NCBI RefSeq assembly: GCF_050948215.1
Contig: NW_027488689.1
Span: 124,001 to 188,000, forward strand
From: Halictus rubicundus
Lineage: Eukaryota > Arthropoda > Insecta > Hymenoptera > Halictidae
Reading direction: 5' to 3'
DNA length: 64,000 bases
Position numbers and translations under genes: made by a program. The notes beneath the pieces were generated by a model. That model did not search any database and was not told where the DNA came from. It saw nothing but the letters and a program-made list of their open reading frames with translations. The first letter of the stretch is position 1. Each line of letters opens with the position of its first letter. Below are positions 35,000 through 49,270 of the stretch, piece by piece.

Positions 35000-37900
35000 C
35001 GTTTAGGATAGGATAGGATAGAGGATAGGATAGGATAGAGGATAGGTTAGGATAGAGGATAGGATAGGATAGAGGATAGGATAGGATAGAGGATAGGATA
35101 GGATAGAGGATAGGATAGGATAGAGGATAGGATAGAGGATAGGATAGAGGATTGGATAGGATAGAGGATAGGATAGAGGATTGGATAGGATAGAGGATTT
35201 TATAGGATAGAGGATATGATAGGATAGCGGATAGGATATAATGGAGTATAGGATAGGAATGAGGATAGGATAGCGTTGAGGATAGGATAGGATAGGATAG
35301 GATAGAGGATAGGAGAGGATAGAGGATAGGTTAGGATAGAGGATAAGATAGGATAGAGGATAGGATAGGATAGAGGATAGGATAGAGGATTGGTTAGTAT
35401 AAAGGATAGGAGAGGATAGAGGATAGGATAGGATTGAGGATAGGATAGGATAGAGGATAGGATAGGGGATTGGATAGGATAGAGGACAGGAGACGATAGA
35501 TGATAAGATGGGGGATTGGATAGGATAGAGGATAGGATAGGATAGAGGATAGGATATTATAGAGGATAGGACAGGATAGAGGACAGGATAGGATAGAGGA
35601 TAGGATAGGATACAGGATAGGATAGGATAGAGGATAGGATAGGATAGAGGATAGGTTAGGATAGAGGATAGGATAGGATAGGATTGAGGGTAGGATAGGA
35701 TAGAGGATAGGATAGGATAGAGGATACGATAGGGATTGGATAGGATAGAGGATATTATAGGATACAGGATATGATAGGATAGCGGATAGGATATAATGGA
35801 GTATAGGATAGGAATGAGGATAGGATAGGATAGAGGATAGGATAGGATAGAGGATAGGTTAGGATAGAGGATAGGATAGGATAGAGGATAGGATAGGAAA
35901 GAGGATAGGATAGGATAGAGGATAGGTTAGGATAGAGGATAGGATAGGGGATTGGATAGGATAGAGGACAGGGGACGATAGATGATAAGATAGGGGATTG
36001 GATAGGTTAGGATAGAGGATAGGATAGGATAGAGGATAGGATAGGATAGAGGATAGGATAGGATAGAGTATAGAATAGGATAGAGCATAGGATAGGATAG
36101 GATTGAGGGCAGTATAGGATAGAGGATAGGATAGGATAGAGGATAGGATAGGGGATTGGACAGGATAGAGGACAGGAGACGATAGATGATAAGATAGGGG
36201 ATTGGATAGGATAGAGGATAGGATAGGATAGAGGATAGGATAGGGGATTGGATAGGATAGAGGATAGGAGACGATGGAGGATAGCATAGGATAGAGGATA
36301 GGATAGGATAGAGGAATTGATAGTATAAAGGATAGGTGAGGATAGAGAATAGGATAGCATTGAGGATAGGATAGGATAGTGGATAGGATAGGATAGAGCA
36401 GTCGATAGAGGATAGGATAGGATAGAGGATAGGGTAGGGGATTGGATAGGATAGAGGATAGGATAGGGTAGATGATATTATAGGCAAGAGGATAGGATAT
36501 GATAGAGGATACGATATTATAGAGGATAGGATAGGATAGAGAATAGGATACGATAGAGGATAGGATAGAGGATAGGATAGAGGATTGGTTAGTATAAAGG
36601 ATAGGAGAGGATAGAGGATAGGATAGGATTGAGGATAGGATAGGATAGAGGATAGGATAGGATAGAGGATAGGATAGGATAGAGGATAGGATAGGATAGA
36701 GGATACGATATTATAGAGGATAGGCCAGGATAGAGGATAGGATAGGATAGAGGATAGGATATAATGGACTATAGGATAGGAATGAGGATAGGATAGGGTT
36801 GAGGATAGGATAGGATAGAGGATAGGATAGAGGATTGGATAGGATATAGGATATGATAGGATAGCGGACAGGATATAATGGAGTATAGGATAGGAATGAG
36901 GATAGGATAGGTTTCAGGATAGGATAGGATAGAGGATAGGATACAGGATTGGATAGGATAGAGGATATGATAGGATAGCGGATAGGATATAATGGAGTAT
37001 AGGATAGGAATGAGGATAGGATAGGTTTCAGGATAGGATAGGATAGAGGATAGGATAAGACAGAGGATAGGTTAGGATAGAGGATAGGATAGGTTAGGAT
37101 AGAGGATAGAATAGGATAGAGGATAGGATAGGATAGAGGATAGGATAGGATAGAGGATGGGATAGGATAGAGTATAGAATAGGATAGAGCATAGGATAGG
37201 ATAGGATTGAGGGTAGGATAGGATAGAGGATAGGATAGGATAGAGGACAGGATAGGGGATTGGATAGGATATAGGACAGGAGACGATAGAAGATAAGATA
37301 GGGGATTGGATAGGATAGAGGAAAGGAGGCGATAGAGATTGGATAGGATAGATGATATAATAGGAAAGAGGATAGGATATGATAGAGGATACGACATTAA
37401 AGAGGATAGGACAGGATAGACGATAGGATAGGATAGAGGATAGGATAGGATATAGGATAGGATAGAGGATAGGATAGGATAGAGGATAGGATAGAGGATA
37501 GGATAGGATAGAGGATATGATAGAGGATAGGATATAATGGAGTATAGGATAGTAATGAGGATAGGATAGCGTTGAGGATAGGATAGGATAGTGGATAGGA
37601 TAGCGTTTAGGATAGGATAGGATAGAGGATAGGATAGGACAGAGGATAGGTTAGGATAGAGGATAGGATAGGATAGAGGATAGGATAGGATAGAGGATAG
37701 GATAGGATAGAGGATAGGATAGGATAGAGGATAGGATAGAGGATAGGATAGAGGATTGGATAGGATAGAGGATAGGATAGAGGAATGGATAGGATAGAGG
37801 ATTTTATAGGATAGAGGATATGATAGGATAGCGGATAGGATATAATGGAGTATAGGATAGGAATGAGGATAGGATAGCGTTGAGGATAGGATAGGATAGG

Positions 37901-40900
37901 ATAGGATAGAGGATAGGAGAGGATAGAGGATAGGTTAGGATAGAGGATAAGATAGGATAGAGGATAGGATAGGATAGAGGATAGGATAGAGGATTGGTTA
38001 GTATAAAGGATAGGAGAGGATAGAGGATAGGATAGGATTGAGGATAGGATAGGATAGAGGATAGGATAGGGGATTGGATAGGATAGAGGACAGGAGACGA
38101 TAGATGATAAGATGGGGGATTGGATAGGATAGAGGATAGGATAGGATAGAGGATAGGATATTATAGAGGATAGGACAGGATAGAGGACAGGATAGGATAG
38201 AGGATAGGATAGGATACAGGATAGGATAGGATAGAGGATAGGATAGGATAGAGGATAGGTTAGGATAGAGGATAGGATAGGATAGGATTGAGGGTAGGAT
38301 AGGATAGAGGATAGGATAGGATAGAGGATACGATAGGGATTGGATAGGATAGAGGATATTATAGGATACAGGATATGATAGGATAGCGGATAGGATATAA
38401 TGGAGTATAGGATAGGAATGAGGATAGGATAGCGTTGAGGATAGGATAGGATAGAGGATAGGATAGGATAGAGGATAGGTTAGGATAGAGGATAGGATAG
38501 GATAGAGGATAGGATAGGAAAGAGGATAGGATAGGATAGAGGATAGGTTAGGATAGAGGATAGGATAGGGGATTGGATAGGATAGAGGACAGGGGACGAT
38601 AGATGATAAGATAGGGGATTGGATAGGTTAGGATAGAGGATAGGATAGGATAGAGGATAGGATAGGAAAGAGGATAGGATAGGATAGAGGATAGGTTAGG
38701 ATAGAGGATAGGATAGGGGATTGGATAGGATAGAGGACAGGGGACGATAGATGATAAGATAGGGGATTGGATTGGATAGGATAGAGGATAGGATAGGGGA
38801 TTGGATAGGATAGAGGATAGGAGACGATGGAGGATAGCATAGGATAGAGGATAGGATAGGATAGAGAATAGGATAGCATTGAGGATAGGATAGGATAGTG
38901 GATAGGATAGGATAGAGTATAGGATAGGATAGAGGATAGGATAGGATAGAGGATAGGATAGGTTTCAGGATAGGATAGGATAGAGGATAGGATAAGACAG
39001 AGGATAGGTTAGGATAGAGGATAGGATAGGATAGGATAGAGGATAGGATAGGATAGAGGATAGGAGAGGATAGAGGATAGGATCGGATAGAGGATAGGAT
39101 AGGATAGAGGATGGGATAGGATAGAGTATAGAATAGGATAGAGCATAGGATAGGATAGGATTGAGGGTAGGATAGGATAGAGGATAGGATAGGATAGAGG
39201 GCAGGATAGGGGATTGGATAGGACATAGGACAGGAGACGATAGAAGATAAGATAGGGGATTGGATAGGATAGAGGAAAGGAGACGATAGAGATTGGATAG
39301 GATAGATGATATAATAGGAAAGAGGATAGGATATGATAGAGGATACGACATTAAAGAGGATAGGACAGGATAGAGGATAGGATAGGATAGAGGATAGGAT
39401 AGGATATAGGATAGGATAGCGGATAGGATAGGATAGAGGATAGGATAGAGGATAGGATAGGATAGAGGATATGATAGAGGATAGGATAGAGGATTGGATA
39501 TGATAGAGGATATTATAGGATAGAGGATATGATACGATAGCGGATAGGATATAATGGAGTATAGGATAGTAATGAGGATAGGATAGCGTTGAGGATAGGA
39601 TAGGATAGAGGATAGGATAACGTTGAGGATAGGATAGGATAGAGGATAGGATAGGATAGAGGATAGGTTAGGATAGAGGATAGGATAGGATAGAGGATAG
39701 GATAGGATAGCGGATAGGATATAATGGAGTATAGGATAGGAATGAGGATAGGATAGCGTTGAGGATAGGATAGGATAGGATAGGATAGATGATAGGAGAG
39801 GATAGAGGATAGGTTAGGATAGAGGATAAGATAGGATAGAGGATAGGATAGGATAGAGGATAGGATAGAGGATTGGTTAGTATAAAGGATAGGAGAGGAT
39901 AGAGGATAGGATAGGATTGAGGATAGGATAGGATAGAGGATAGGATAGGGGATTGGATAGGATAGAGGACAGGAGACGATAGATGATAAGATGGGGGATT
40001 GGATAGGATAGAGGATAGGATAGGATAGAGGATAGGATATTATAGAGGATAGGACAGGATAGAGGACAGGATAGGATAGAGGATAGGATAGGATACAGGA
40101 TAGGATAGGATAGAGGATAGGATAGGATAGAGGATAGGTTAGGATAGAGGATAGGATAGGATAGGATTGAGGGTAGGATAGGATAGAGGATAGGATAGGA
40201 TAGAGGATACGATAGGGATTGGATAGGATAGAGGATATTATAGGATACAGGATATGATAGGATAGCGGATAGGATATAATGGAGTATAGGATAGGAATGA
40301 GGATAGGATAGCGTTGAGGATAGGATAGGATAGAGGATAGGATAGGATAGAGGATAGGTTAGGATAGAGGATAGGATAGGATAGAGGATAGGATAGGAAA
40401 GAGGATAGGATAGGATAGAGGATAGGTTAGGATAGAGGATAGGATAGGGGATTGGATAGGATAGAGGACAGGGGACGATAGATGATAAGATAGGGGATTG
40501 GATAGGTTAGGATAGAGGATAGGATAGGATAGAGGATAGGATAGGATAGAGGATAGGATAGGATAGAGTATAGAATAGGATAGAGCATAGGATAGGATAG
40601 GATTGAGGGCAGTATAGGATAGAGGATAGGATAGGATAGAGGATAGGATAGGGGATTGGATAGGATAGAGGACAGGAGACGATAGATGATAAGATAGGGG
40701 ATTGGATAGGATAGAGGATAGGATAGGATAGAGGATAGGATAGGGGATTGGATAGGATAGAGGATAGGAGACGATGGAGGATAGCATAGGATAGAGGATA
40801 GGATAGGATAGAGGATTTGATAGTATAAAGGATAGGTGAGGATAGAGAATAGGATAGCATTGAGGATAGGATAGGATAGTGGATAGGATAGGATAGAGTA

Positions 40901-43900
40901 TAGGATAGGATAGAGGATAGGATAGGATAGAGGATAGGATTGGTTTCAGGATAGGATAGGATAGAGGATAGGATAAGACAGAGGATAGGTTAGGATAGAG
41001 GATAGGATAGGATAGGATAGAGGATAGGATAGGATAGAGGATAGGAGAGGATAGAGGATAGGATCGGATAGAGGATAGGATAGGATAGAGGATGGGATAG
41101 GATAGAGTATAGAATAGGATAGAGCATGGGATAGGATAGGATTGAGGGTAGGATAGGATAGAGGATAGGATAGGATAGAGGGCAGGATAGGGGATAGGAT
41201 AGGATAGAGGATAGGATAGAGGATAGGATAGGATAGAGGATATGATAGAGGATAGGATAGAGGATTGGATAGGATAGAGGATATTATAGGATAGAGGATA
41301 TGATACGATAGCGGATAGGATATAATGGAGTATAGGATAGTAATGAGGATAGGATAGCGTTGAGGATAGGATAGGATAGAGGATAGGATAACGTTGAGGA
41401 TAGGATAGGATAGAGGATAGGATAGGATAGAGGATAGGTTAGGATAGAGGATAGGATAGGATAGAGGATAGGCTAGGATAGCGGATAGGATATAATGGAG
41501 TATAGGATAGGAATGAGGATAGGATAGGATAGGATAGGATAGATGATAGGAGATGATAGAGGATAGGTTAGGATAGAGGATAAGATAGGATAGAGGATAG
41601 GATCGGATAGAGGATAGGATAGAGGATTGGTTAGTATAAAGGATAGGAGAGGATAGAGGATAGGATAGGATTGAGGATAGGATAGGATAGAGGATAGGAT
41701 AGGATGGCGGATAGGATAGGATAGAGGATAGGATAGAGGATTGGTTAGCATAAAGGATAGGAGAGGATAGAGGATAGGATAGGATAGAGGATAGGATAGA
41801 GGATATTATAGGAAAGAGGATAGGATACGATAGAGGATAAAATAGGGGATAGGATACGATAGAGGATAGGATAGGATAGAGGATAGGATACGATAGAGGA
41901 TAGGATAGGATAGAGGATAGGATAGAGGATTGGTTAGTATAAAGGATAGGAGAGGATAGAGGATAGGATAGGATTGAGGATAGGATAGGACAGTGGATAG
42001 GATAGAATAGAGCAGACGATAGAGGATAGGATAGGATAGAGGATAGGATAGAGGATATTATAGGAAAGAGGATAGGATATGATAGAAGATAAAATAGGGG
42101 ATATTATAGCATAGAGGATAGGATACGATAGAGGATAGGATAGGATAGAGAGTAGGATAGGATAGATGATATTATAGGAAAGAGGATTGGATAGGATGGA
42201 GGATACGATATTATAGAGAAGACGATCTTATAGAGGATAAGATAGGGTAGAGGATAGGATAGGATAGAGGATGGGATAGGATAGAGTATAGAATAGGATA
42301 GAGCATAGGATAGGATAGGATTGAGGGTAGGATAGGATAGAGGATAGGATAGGATAGAGGACAGGATAGGGGATTGGATAGGATATAGGACAGGAGACGA
42401 TAGAAGATAAGATAGGGGATTGGATAGGATAGAGGAAAGGAGACGATAGAGATTGGATAGGATAGATGATTTAATAGGAAAGAGGATAGGATATGATAGA
42501 GGATACGACATTAAAGAGGATAGGACAGGATAGAGGATAGGATAGGATAGAGGATAGGATAGGATAGAGGATAGGATAGGATAGAGGATAGGATAGGAAA
42601 GAGGATAGGATAGGATAGAGGATAGGTTAGGATAGAGGATAGGATAGGATAGAGGATAGGATAAGATAGAGGATAGGATAGGATAGAGGATAGGATAGGA
42701 TAGAGGATAGGATAGGATAGAGGTTAGGATAGGATAGAGGATAGGATAGGATAGAGGATAGGATAGGATAGAGGATAGGATAGGATAGAGGATAGCATAA
42801 TGTAGAGGATAGGATAGAATAGAGGACAGGATAGGATAGAAGATAAGATAGGATAGAGGTTAGGATAGGGTAGAGAATAGGATAGGATAGAGGATAGGAT
42901 TGGATACAGTATAGAATAGGAAAGAGCATAGGATAGGATAGGATTGAGGATGTGATAGGATTGAGGATAGGATAGGATAAAGGATAGGATAGAGAATAGG
43001 ATAGGATACAGGATAGGATGGGATTGAGGATAGGATAGGATAGAGGATAGGATAGGATAGAGGATAGGATAGGATGGAGGATAGGATAGGATAGAGGATA
43101 GGATAGGATAGAGGATAGGATAGGATAGAGGTTAGGATAGGATAGAGGATAGGATAGGATAGGATAGAGGATAGGATAGGATAGAGGATAGGATAGGATA
43201 GAGGATAGCATAATGTAGAGGATAGGATAGAATAGAGGACAGGATAGGATAGAAGATAAGATAGGATAGAGGTTAGGATAGGGTAGAGAATAGGATATGA
43301 TAGAGGATAGGATAGGATAGATGATAGGATAGGATAGAGGATAGGATAGAGGATAGGATAGAGGATAGCATAGGATTGAGCATAGGATAGGATAGAGGAT
43401 AGGATAGGATAGAGAATAGGATAGGATAGAGGATAGGATAGGATAGAGGATAGGATAGAGTATAGGATAGAGGATTGGATAGGATAGAGGATATTATAGG
43501 ATAGAGGATATGATAGGATAGCGCATAGGATATAATGGAGTATAGGATAGTGATGAGGATAGGATAGGGTTGAGGATAGGATAGAGGATAGGACAGAGGA
43601 TAGGATAGGATAGAGGATAGGATAGGATAGAGGATAGGATAGAGGATAGGATAGGATTGAGGATAGGATAGGATAGAGGATAGGATAGGATAGAGGATAG
43701 GATAGGATGGAGGATAGGATAGGATAGAGGATAGGATGGAGGATTGGTTAGTATAAAGGCTAGGAGAGGATAGAGGATAGGATAGGATTGAGGATAGGAT
43801 AGGACAGTGGATAGGATAGAATAGAGCAGATGATAGAGGATAGGATAGGATAGAGGATAGGATAGGATAGAGAATAGGATAGGATAGATTATAGGATAGG

Positions 43901-46400
43901 ATAGAGGATAGGATAGAGGATATTATAGGACAGAGGATAGGATACGATAGAGGATAAAATAGGGGATAGGATAGGATAGAGGATAGGATACTATAGAGGA
44001 TAGGATAGGATAGAGGATAGGATACGATAGAGGATAGGATAGGATAGAGGATAGGATAGGATAGAGGATAGGATAGGATAGAGGATAGGATGGGATAGAG
44101 GATAGGTTAGGATAGAGGATAGGATAGGATAGAGTATAGGATAGGATAGAGGATAGGATAGGATAGAGTATAGAATAGGAAAGAGCATAGGATAGGATAG
44201 GATTGAGGATAGGATAGGATAGAGGATAGGATAGGATAGAGAATAGGATAGGATAGAGGATAGGATAGGATAGAGGATAGGATAGAGTATAGGATAGAGG
44301 ATTGGATAGGATAGAGGATATTATAGGATAGAGGATATGATAGGATAGCGCATAGGATATAATGGAGTATAGGATAGTAATGAGGATAGGATAGGGTTGA
44401 GGATAGGATAGAGGATAGGACAGAGGATAGGATAGGATAGAGGATAGGATAGGATAGAGGATAGGATAGAGGATTGGATAGGATAGAGGATAGGATAGGA
44501 TTGAGGATAGGATAGGATAGGATAGAGGATAGGATAGGATAGAGGATAGGATAGGATGGAGGATAGGATAGGATAGAGGATAGGATAGAGGATTGGTTAG
44601 TATAAAGGATAGGAGAGGATAGAGGATAGGATAGGATTGAGGATAGGATAGGACAGTGGATAGGATAGAATAGAGCAGATGATAGAGGATAGGATAGGAT
44701 AGAGGATAGGATAGGATAGAGAATAGGATAGGATAGAGGATAGGATAGGATAGAGGATAGGATAGAGGATAGGATAGGATAGAGGATAGGATAGAGTATA
44801 TTATAGGACAGAGGATAGGATACGATAGAGGATAAAATAGGGGATAGGATAGGATAGAGGATAGGATACGATAGAGGATAGGATAGGATAGAGGATAGGA
44901 TACGATAGAGGATAGGATAGGATAGAGGATAGGATATGATAGAGGATAGGATAGGATAGAGGATAAGATAGGATAGAGGATAGGTTAGAATAGAGGATAG
45001 GATAGGATAGAGTATAGGATAGGATAGAGGATAGGATAGGATAGAGTATAGAATAGGAAAGAGCATAGGATAGGATAGGATTGAGGATAGGATAGGATAG
45101 AGGATAGGATAGAGGATTGGTTAGTATAAAGGATAGGAGAGGATAGAGGATAGGATAGGATCGAGGATAGGATAGGATAGATGATAGGATAGGGGATTGG
45201 ATAGGATAGAGGACAGGAGACGATAGATGATAAGATGGGGGATTGGATAGGATAGAGGATAGGATAGGATAGAGGATAGGATATTATAGAGGATAGGACA
45301 GGATAGAGGACAGGATAGGATAGAGGATAGGATAGGATACAGGATAGGATAGGATAGAGGATAGGATAGGATAGAGGATAGGTTAGGATAGAGGATAGGA
45401 TAGGAAAGAGGATAGGATAGGATAGAGGATAGGTTAGGATAGAGGATAGGATAGGATAGGATTGAGGGTAGGATAGGATAGAGGATAGGATAGGATAGAG
45501 GATACGATAGGGATTGGATAGGATAGAGGATATTATAGGATACAGGATATGATAGGATAGCGGATAGGATATAATGGAGTATAGGATAGGAATGAGGATA
45601 GGATAGCGTTGAGGATAGGATAGGATAGAGGATAGGATAGGATAGAGGATAGGTTAGGATAGAGGATAGGATAGGATAGAGGATAGGATAGGAAAGAGGA
45701 TAGGATAGGATAGAGGATAGGTTAGGATAGAGGATAGGATAGGGGATTGGATAGGATAGAGGACAGGGGACGATAGATGATAAGATAGGGGATTGGATAG
45801 GTTAGGATAGAGGATAGGATAGGATAGAGGATAGGATAGGATAGAGGATAGGATAGGATAGAGTATAGAATAGGATAGAGCATAGGATAGGATAGGATTG
45901 AGGGCAGTATAGGATAGAGGATAGGATAGGATAGAGGATAGGATAGGGGATTGGATAGGATAGAGGACAGGAGACGATAGATGATAAGATAGGGGATTGG
46001 ATAGGATAGAGGATAGGATAGGATAGAGGATAGGATAGGGGATTGGATAGGATAGAGGATAGGAGACGATGGAGGATAGCATAGGATAGAGGATAGGATA
46101 GGATAGAGGATTTGATAGTATAAAGGATAGGTGAGGATAGAGAATAGGATAGCATTGAGGATAGGATAGGATAGTGGATAGGATAGGATAGAGTATAGGA
46201 TAGGATAGAGGATAGGATAGGATAGAGGATAGGATAGGTTTCAGGATAGGATAGGATAGAGGATAGGATAAGACAGAGGATAGGTTAGGATAGAGGATAG
46301 GATAGGATAGGATAGAGGATAGGATAGGATAGAGGATAGGAGAGGATAGAGGATAGGATCGGATAGAGGATAGGATAGGATAGAGGATGGGATAGGATAG
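35000..46400. repeat. Four dispersed-tandem copies of a marked block
   Basis: A block containing the rare variant GATGGGGG after GACGATAGATGATAA occurs at 35508, 38111, 39990 and 45235 (spacings 2603, 1879 and 5245 bp). Long segments around it match: 35859-36287, 40359-40787 and 45654-46082 give nearly identical 142-codon translations. The unequal spacings show duplication plus internal loss rather than a regular period. Confidence 0.75.
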
Positions 46401-49270
46401 AGTATAGAATAGGATAGAGCATAGGATAGGATAGGATTGAGGGTAGGATAGGATAGAGGATAGGATAGGATAGAGGGCAGGATAGGGGATAGGATAGGAT
46501 AGAGGATAGGATAGAGGATAGGATAGGATAGAGGATATGATAGAGGATAGGATAGAGGATTGGATAGGATAGAGGATATTATAGGATAGAGGATATGATA
46601 CGATAGCGGATAGGATATAATGGAGTATAGGATAGTAATGAGGATAGGATAGCGTTGAGGATAGGATAGGATAGAGGATAGGATAACGTTGAGGATAGGA
46701 TAGGATAGAGGATAGGATAGGATAGAGGATAGGTTAGGATAGAGGATAGGATAGGATAGAGGATAGGCTAGGATAGCGGATAGGATATAATGGAGTATAG
46801 GATAGGAATGAGGATAGGATAGGATAGGATAGGATAGATGATAGGAGATGATAGAGGATAGGTTAGGATAGAGGATAAGATAGGATAGAGGATAGGATCG
46901 GATAGAGGATAGGATAGAGGATTGGTTAGTATAAAGGATAGGAGAGGATAGAGGATAGGATAGGATTGAGGATAGGATAGGATAGAGGATAGGATAGGAT
47001 GGCGGATAGGATAGGATAGAGGATAGGATAGAGGATTGGTTAGCATAAAGGATAGGAGAGGATAGAGGATAGGATAGGATAGAGGATAGGATAGAGGATA
47101 TTATAGGAAAGAGGATAGGATACGATAGAGGATAAAATAGGGGATAGGATACGATAGAGGATAGGATAGGATAGAGGATAGGATACGATAGAGGATAGGA
47201 TAGGATAGAGGTTAGGATAGGATAGAGGATAGGATAGGATAGGATAGAGGATAGGATAGGATAGAGGATAGGATAGGATAGAGGATAGCATAATGTAGAG
47301 GATAGGATAGAATAGAGGACAGGATAGGATAGAAGATAAGATAGGATAGAGGTTAGGATAGGGTAGAGAATAGGATATGATAGAGGATAGGATAGGATAG
47401 ATGATAGGATAGGATAGAGGATAGGATAGAGGATAGGATAGAGGATAGCATAGGATTGAGCATAGGATAGGATAGAGGATAGGATAGGATAGAGAATAGG
47501 ATAGGATAGAGGATAGGATAGGATAGAGGATAGGATAGAGTATAGGATAGAGGATTGGATAGGATAGAGGATATTATAGGATAGAGGATATGATAGGATA
47601 GCGCATAGGATATAATGGAGTATAGGATAGTGATGAGGATAGGATAGGGTTGAGGATAGGATAGAGGATAGGACAGAGGATAGGATAGGATAGAGGATAG
47701 GATAGGATAGAGGATAGGATAGAGGATAGGATAGGATTGAGGATAGGATAGGATAGAGGATAGGATAGGATAGAGGATAGGATAGGATGGAGGATAGGAT
47801 AGGATAGAGGATAGGATGGAGGATTGGTTAGTATAAAGGCTAGGAGAGGATAGAGGATAGGATAGGATTGAGGATAGGATAGGACAGTGGATAGGATAGA
47901 ATAGAGCAGATGATAGAGGATAGGATAGGATAGAGGATAGGATAGGATAGAGAATAGGATAGGATAGATTATAGGATAGGATAGAGGATAGGATAGAGGA
48001 TATTATAGGACAGAGGATAGGATACGATAGAGGATAAAATAGGGGATAGGATAGGATAGAGGATAGGATACTATAGAGGATAGGATAGGATAGAGGATAG
48101 GATACGATAGAGGATAGGATAGGATAGAGGATAGGATAGGATAGAGGATAGGATAGGATAGAGGATAGGATGGGATAGAGGATAGGTTAGGATAGAGGAT
48201 AGGATAGGATAGAGTATAGGATAGGATAGAGGATAGGATAGGATAGAGTATAGAATAGGAAAGAGCATAGGATAGGATAGGATTGAGGATAGGATAGGAT
48301 AGAGGATAGGATAGGATAGAGAATAGGATAGGATAGAGGATAGGATAGGATAGAGGATAGGATAGAGTATAGGATAGAGGATTGGATAGGATAGAGGATA
48401 TTATAGGATAGAGGATATGATAGGATAGCGCATAGGATATAATGGAGTATAGGATAGTAATGAGGATAGGATAGGGTTGAGGATAGGATAGAGGATAGGA
48501 CAGAGGATAGGATAGGATAGAGGATAGGATAGGATAGAGGATAGGATAGAGGATTGGATAGGATAGAGGATAGGATAGGATTGAGGATAGGATAGGATAG
48601 GATAGAGGATAGGATAGGATAGAGGATAGGATAGGATGGAGGATAGGATAGGATAGAGGATAGGATAGAGGATTGGTTAGTATAAAGGATAGGAGAGGAT
48701 AGAGGATAGGATAGGATTGAGGATAGGATAGGACAGTGGATAGGATAGAATAGAGCAGATGATAGAGGATAGGATAGGATAGAGGATAGGATAGGATAGA
48801 GAATAGGATAGGATAGAGGATAGGATAGGATAGAGGATAGGATAGAGGATAGGATAGGATAGAGGATAGGATAGAGTATATTATAGGACAGAGGATAGGA
48901 TACGATAGAGGATAAAATAGGGGATAGGATAGGATAGAGGATAGGATACGATAGAGGATAGGATAGGATAGAGGATAGGATACGATAGAGGATAGGATAG
49001 GATAGAGGATAGGATATGATAGAGGATAGGATAGGATAGAGGATAAGATAGGATAGAGGATAGGTTAGAATAGAGGATAGGATAGGATAGAGTATAGGAT
49101 AGGATAGAGGATAGGATAGGATAGAGTATAGAATAGGAAAGAGCATAGGATAGGATAGGATTGAGGATAGGATAGGATAGAGGATAGGATAGAGGATTGG
49201 TTAGTATAAAGGATAGGAGAGGATAGAGGATAGGATAGGATCGAGGATAGGATAGGATAGATGATAGGAT
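39850..49270. repeat. 5.3-kb tandem duplication with a 1.2-kb deletion in copy two
   Basis: Segment A (about 39.85-41.915 kb) recurs at about 45.11-47.21 kb with offset 5244, rising to 5295 after a 51-bp (3x17) insertion. Segment C (about 43.13-45.19 kb) recurs at 47.21-49.27 kb with offset 4080. The order is A-B-C-A'-C': segment B (41.92-43.13 kb, 1215 bp) is missing from the second copy. The junction at about 47,186-47,211 lies in bases common to both parents. Identical 92-, 65- and 319-codon translations support near identity. Confidence 0.85.
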
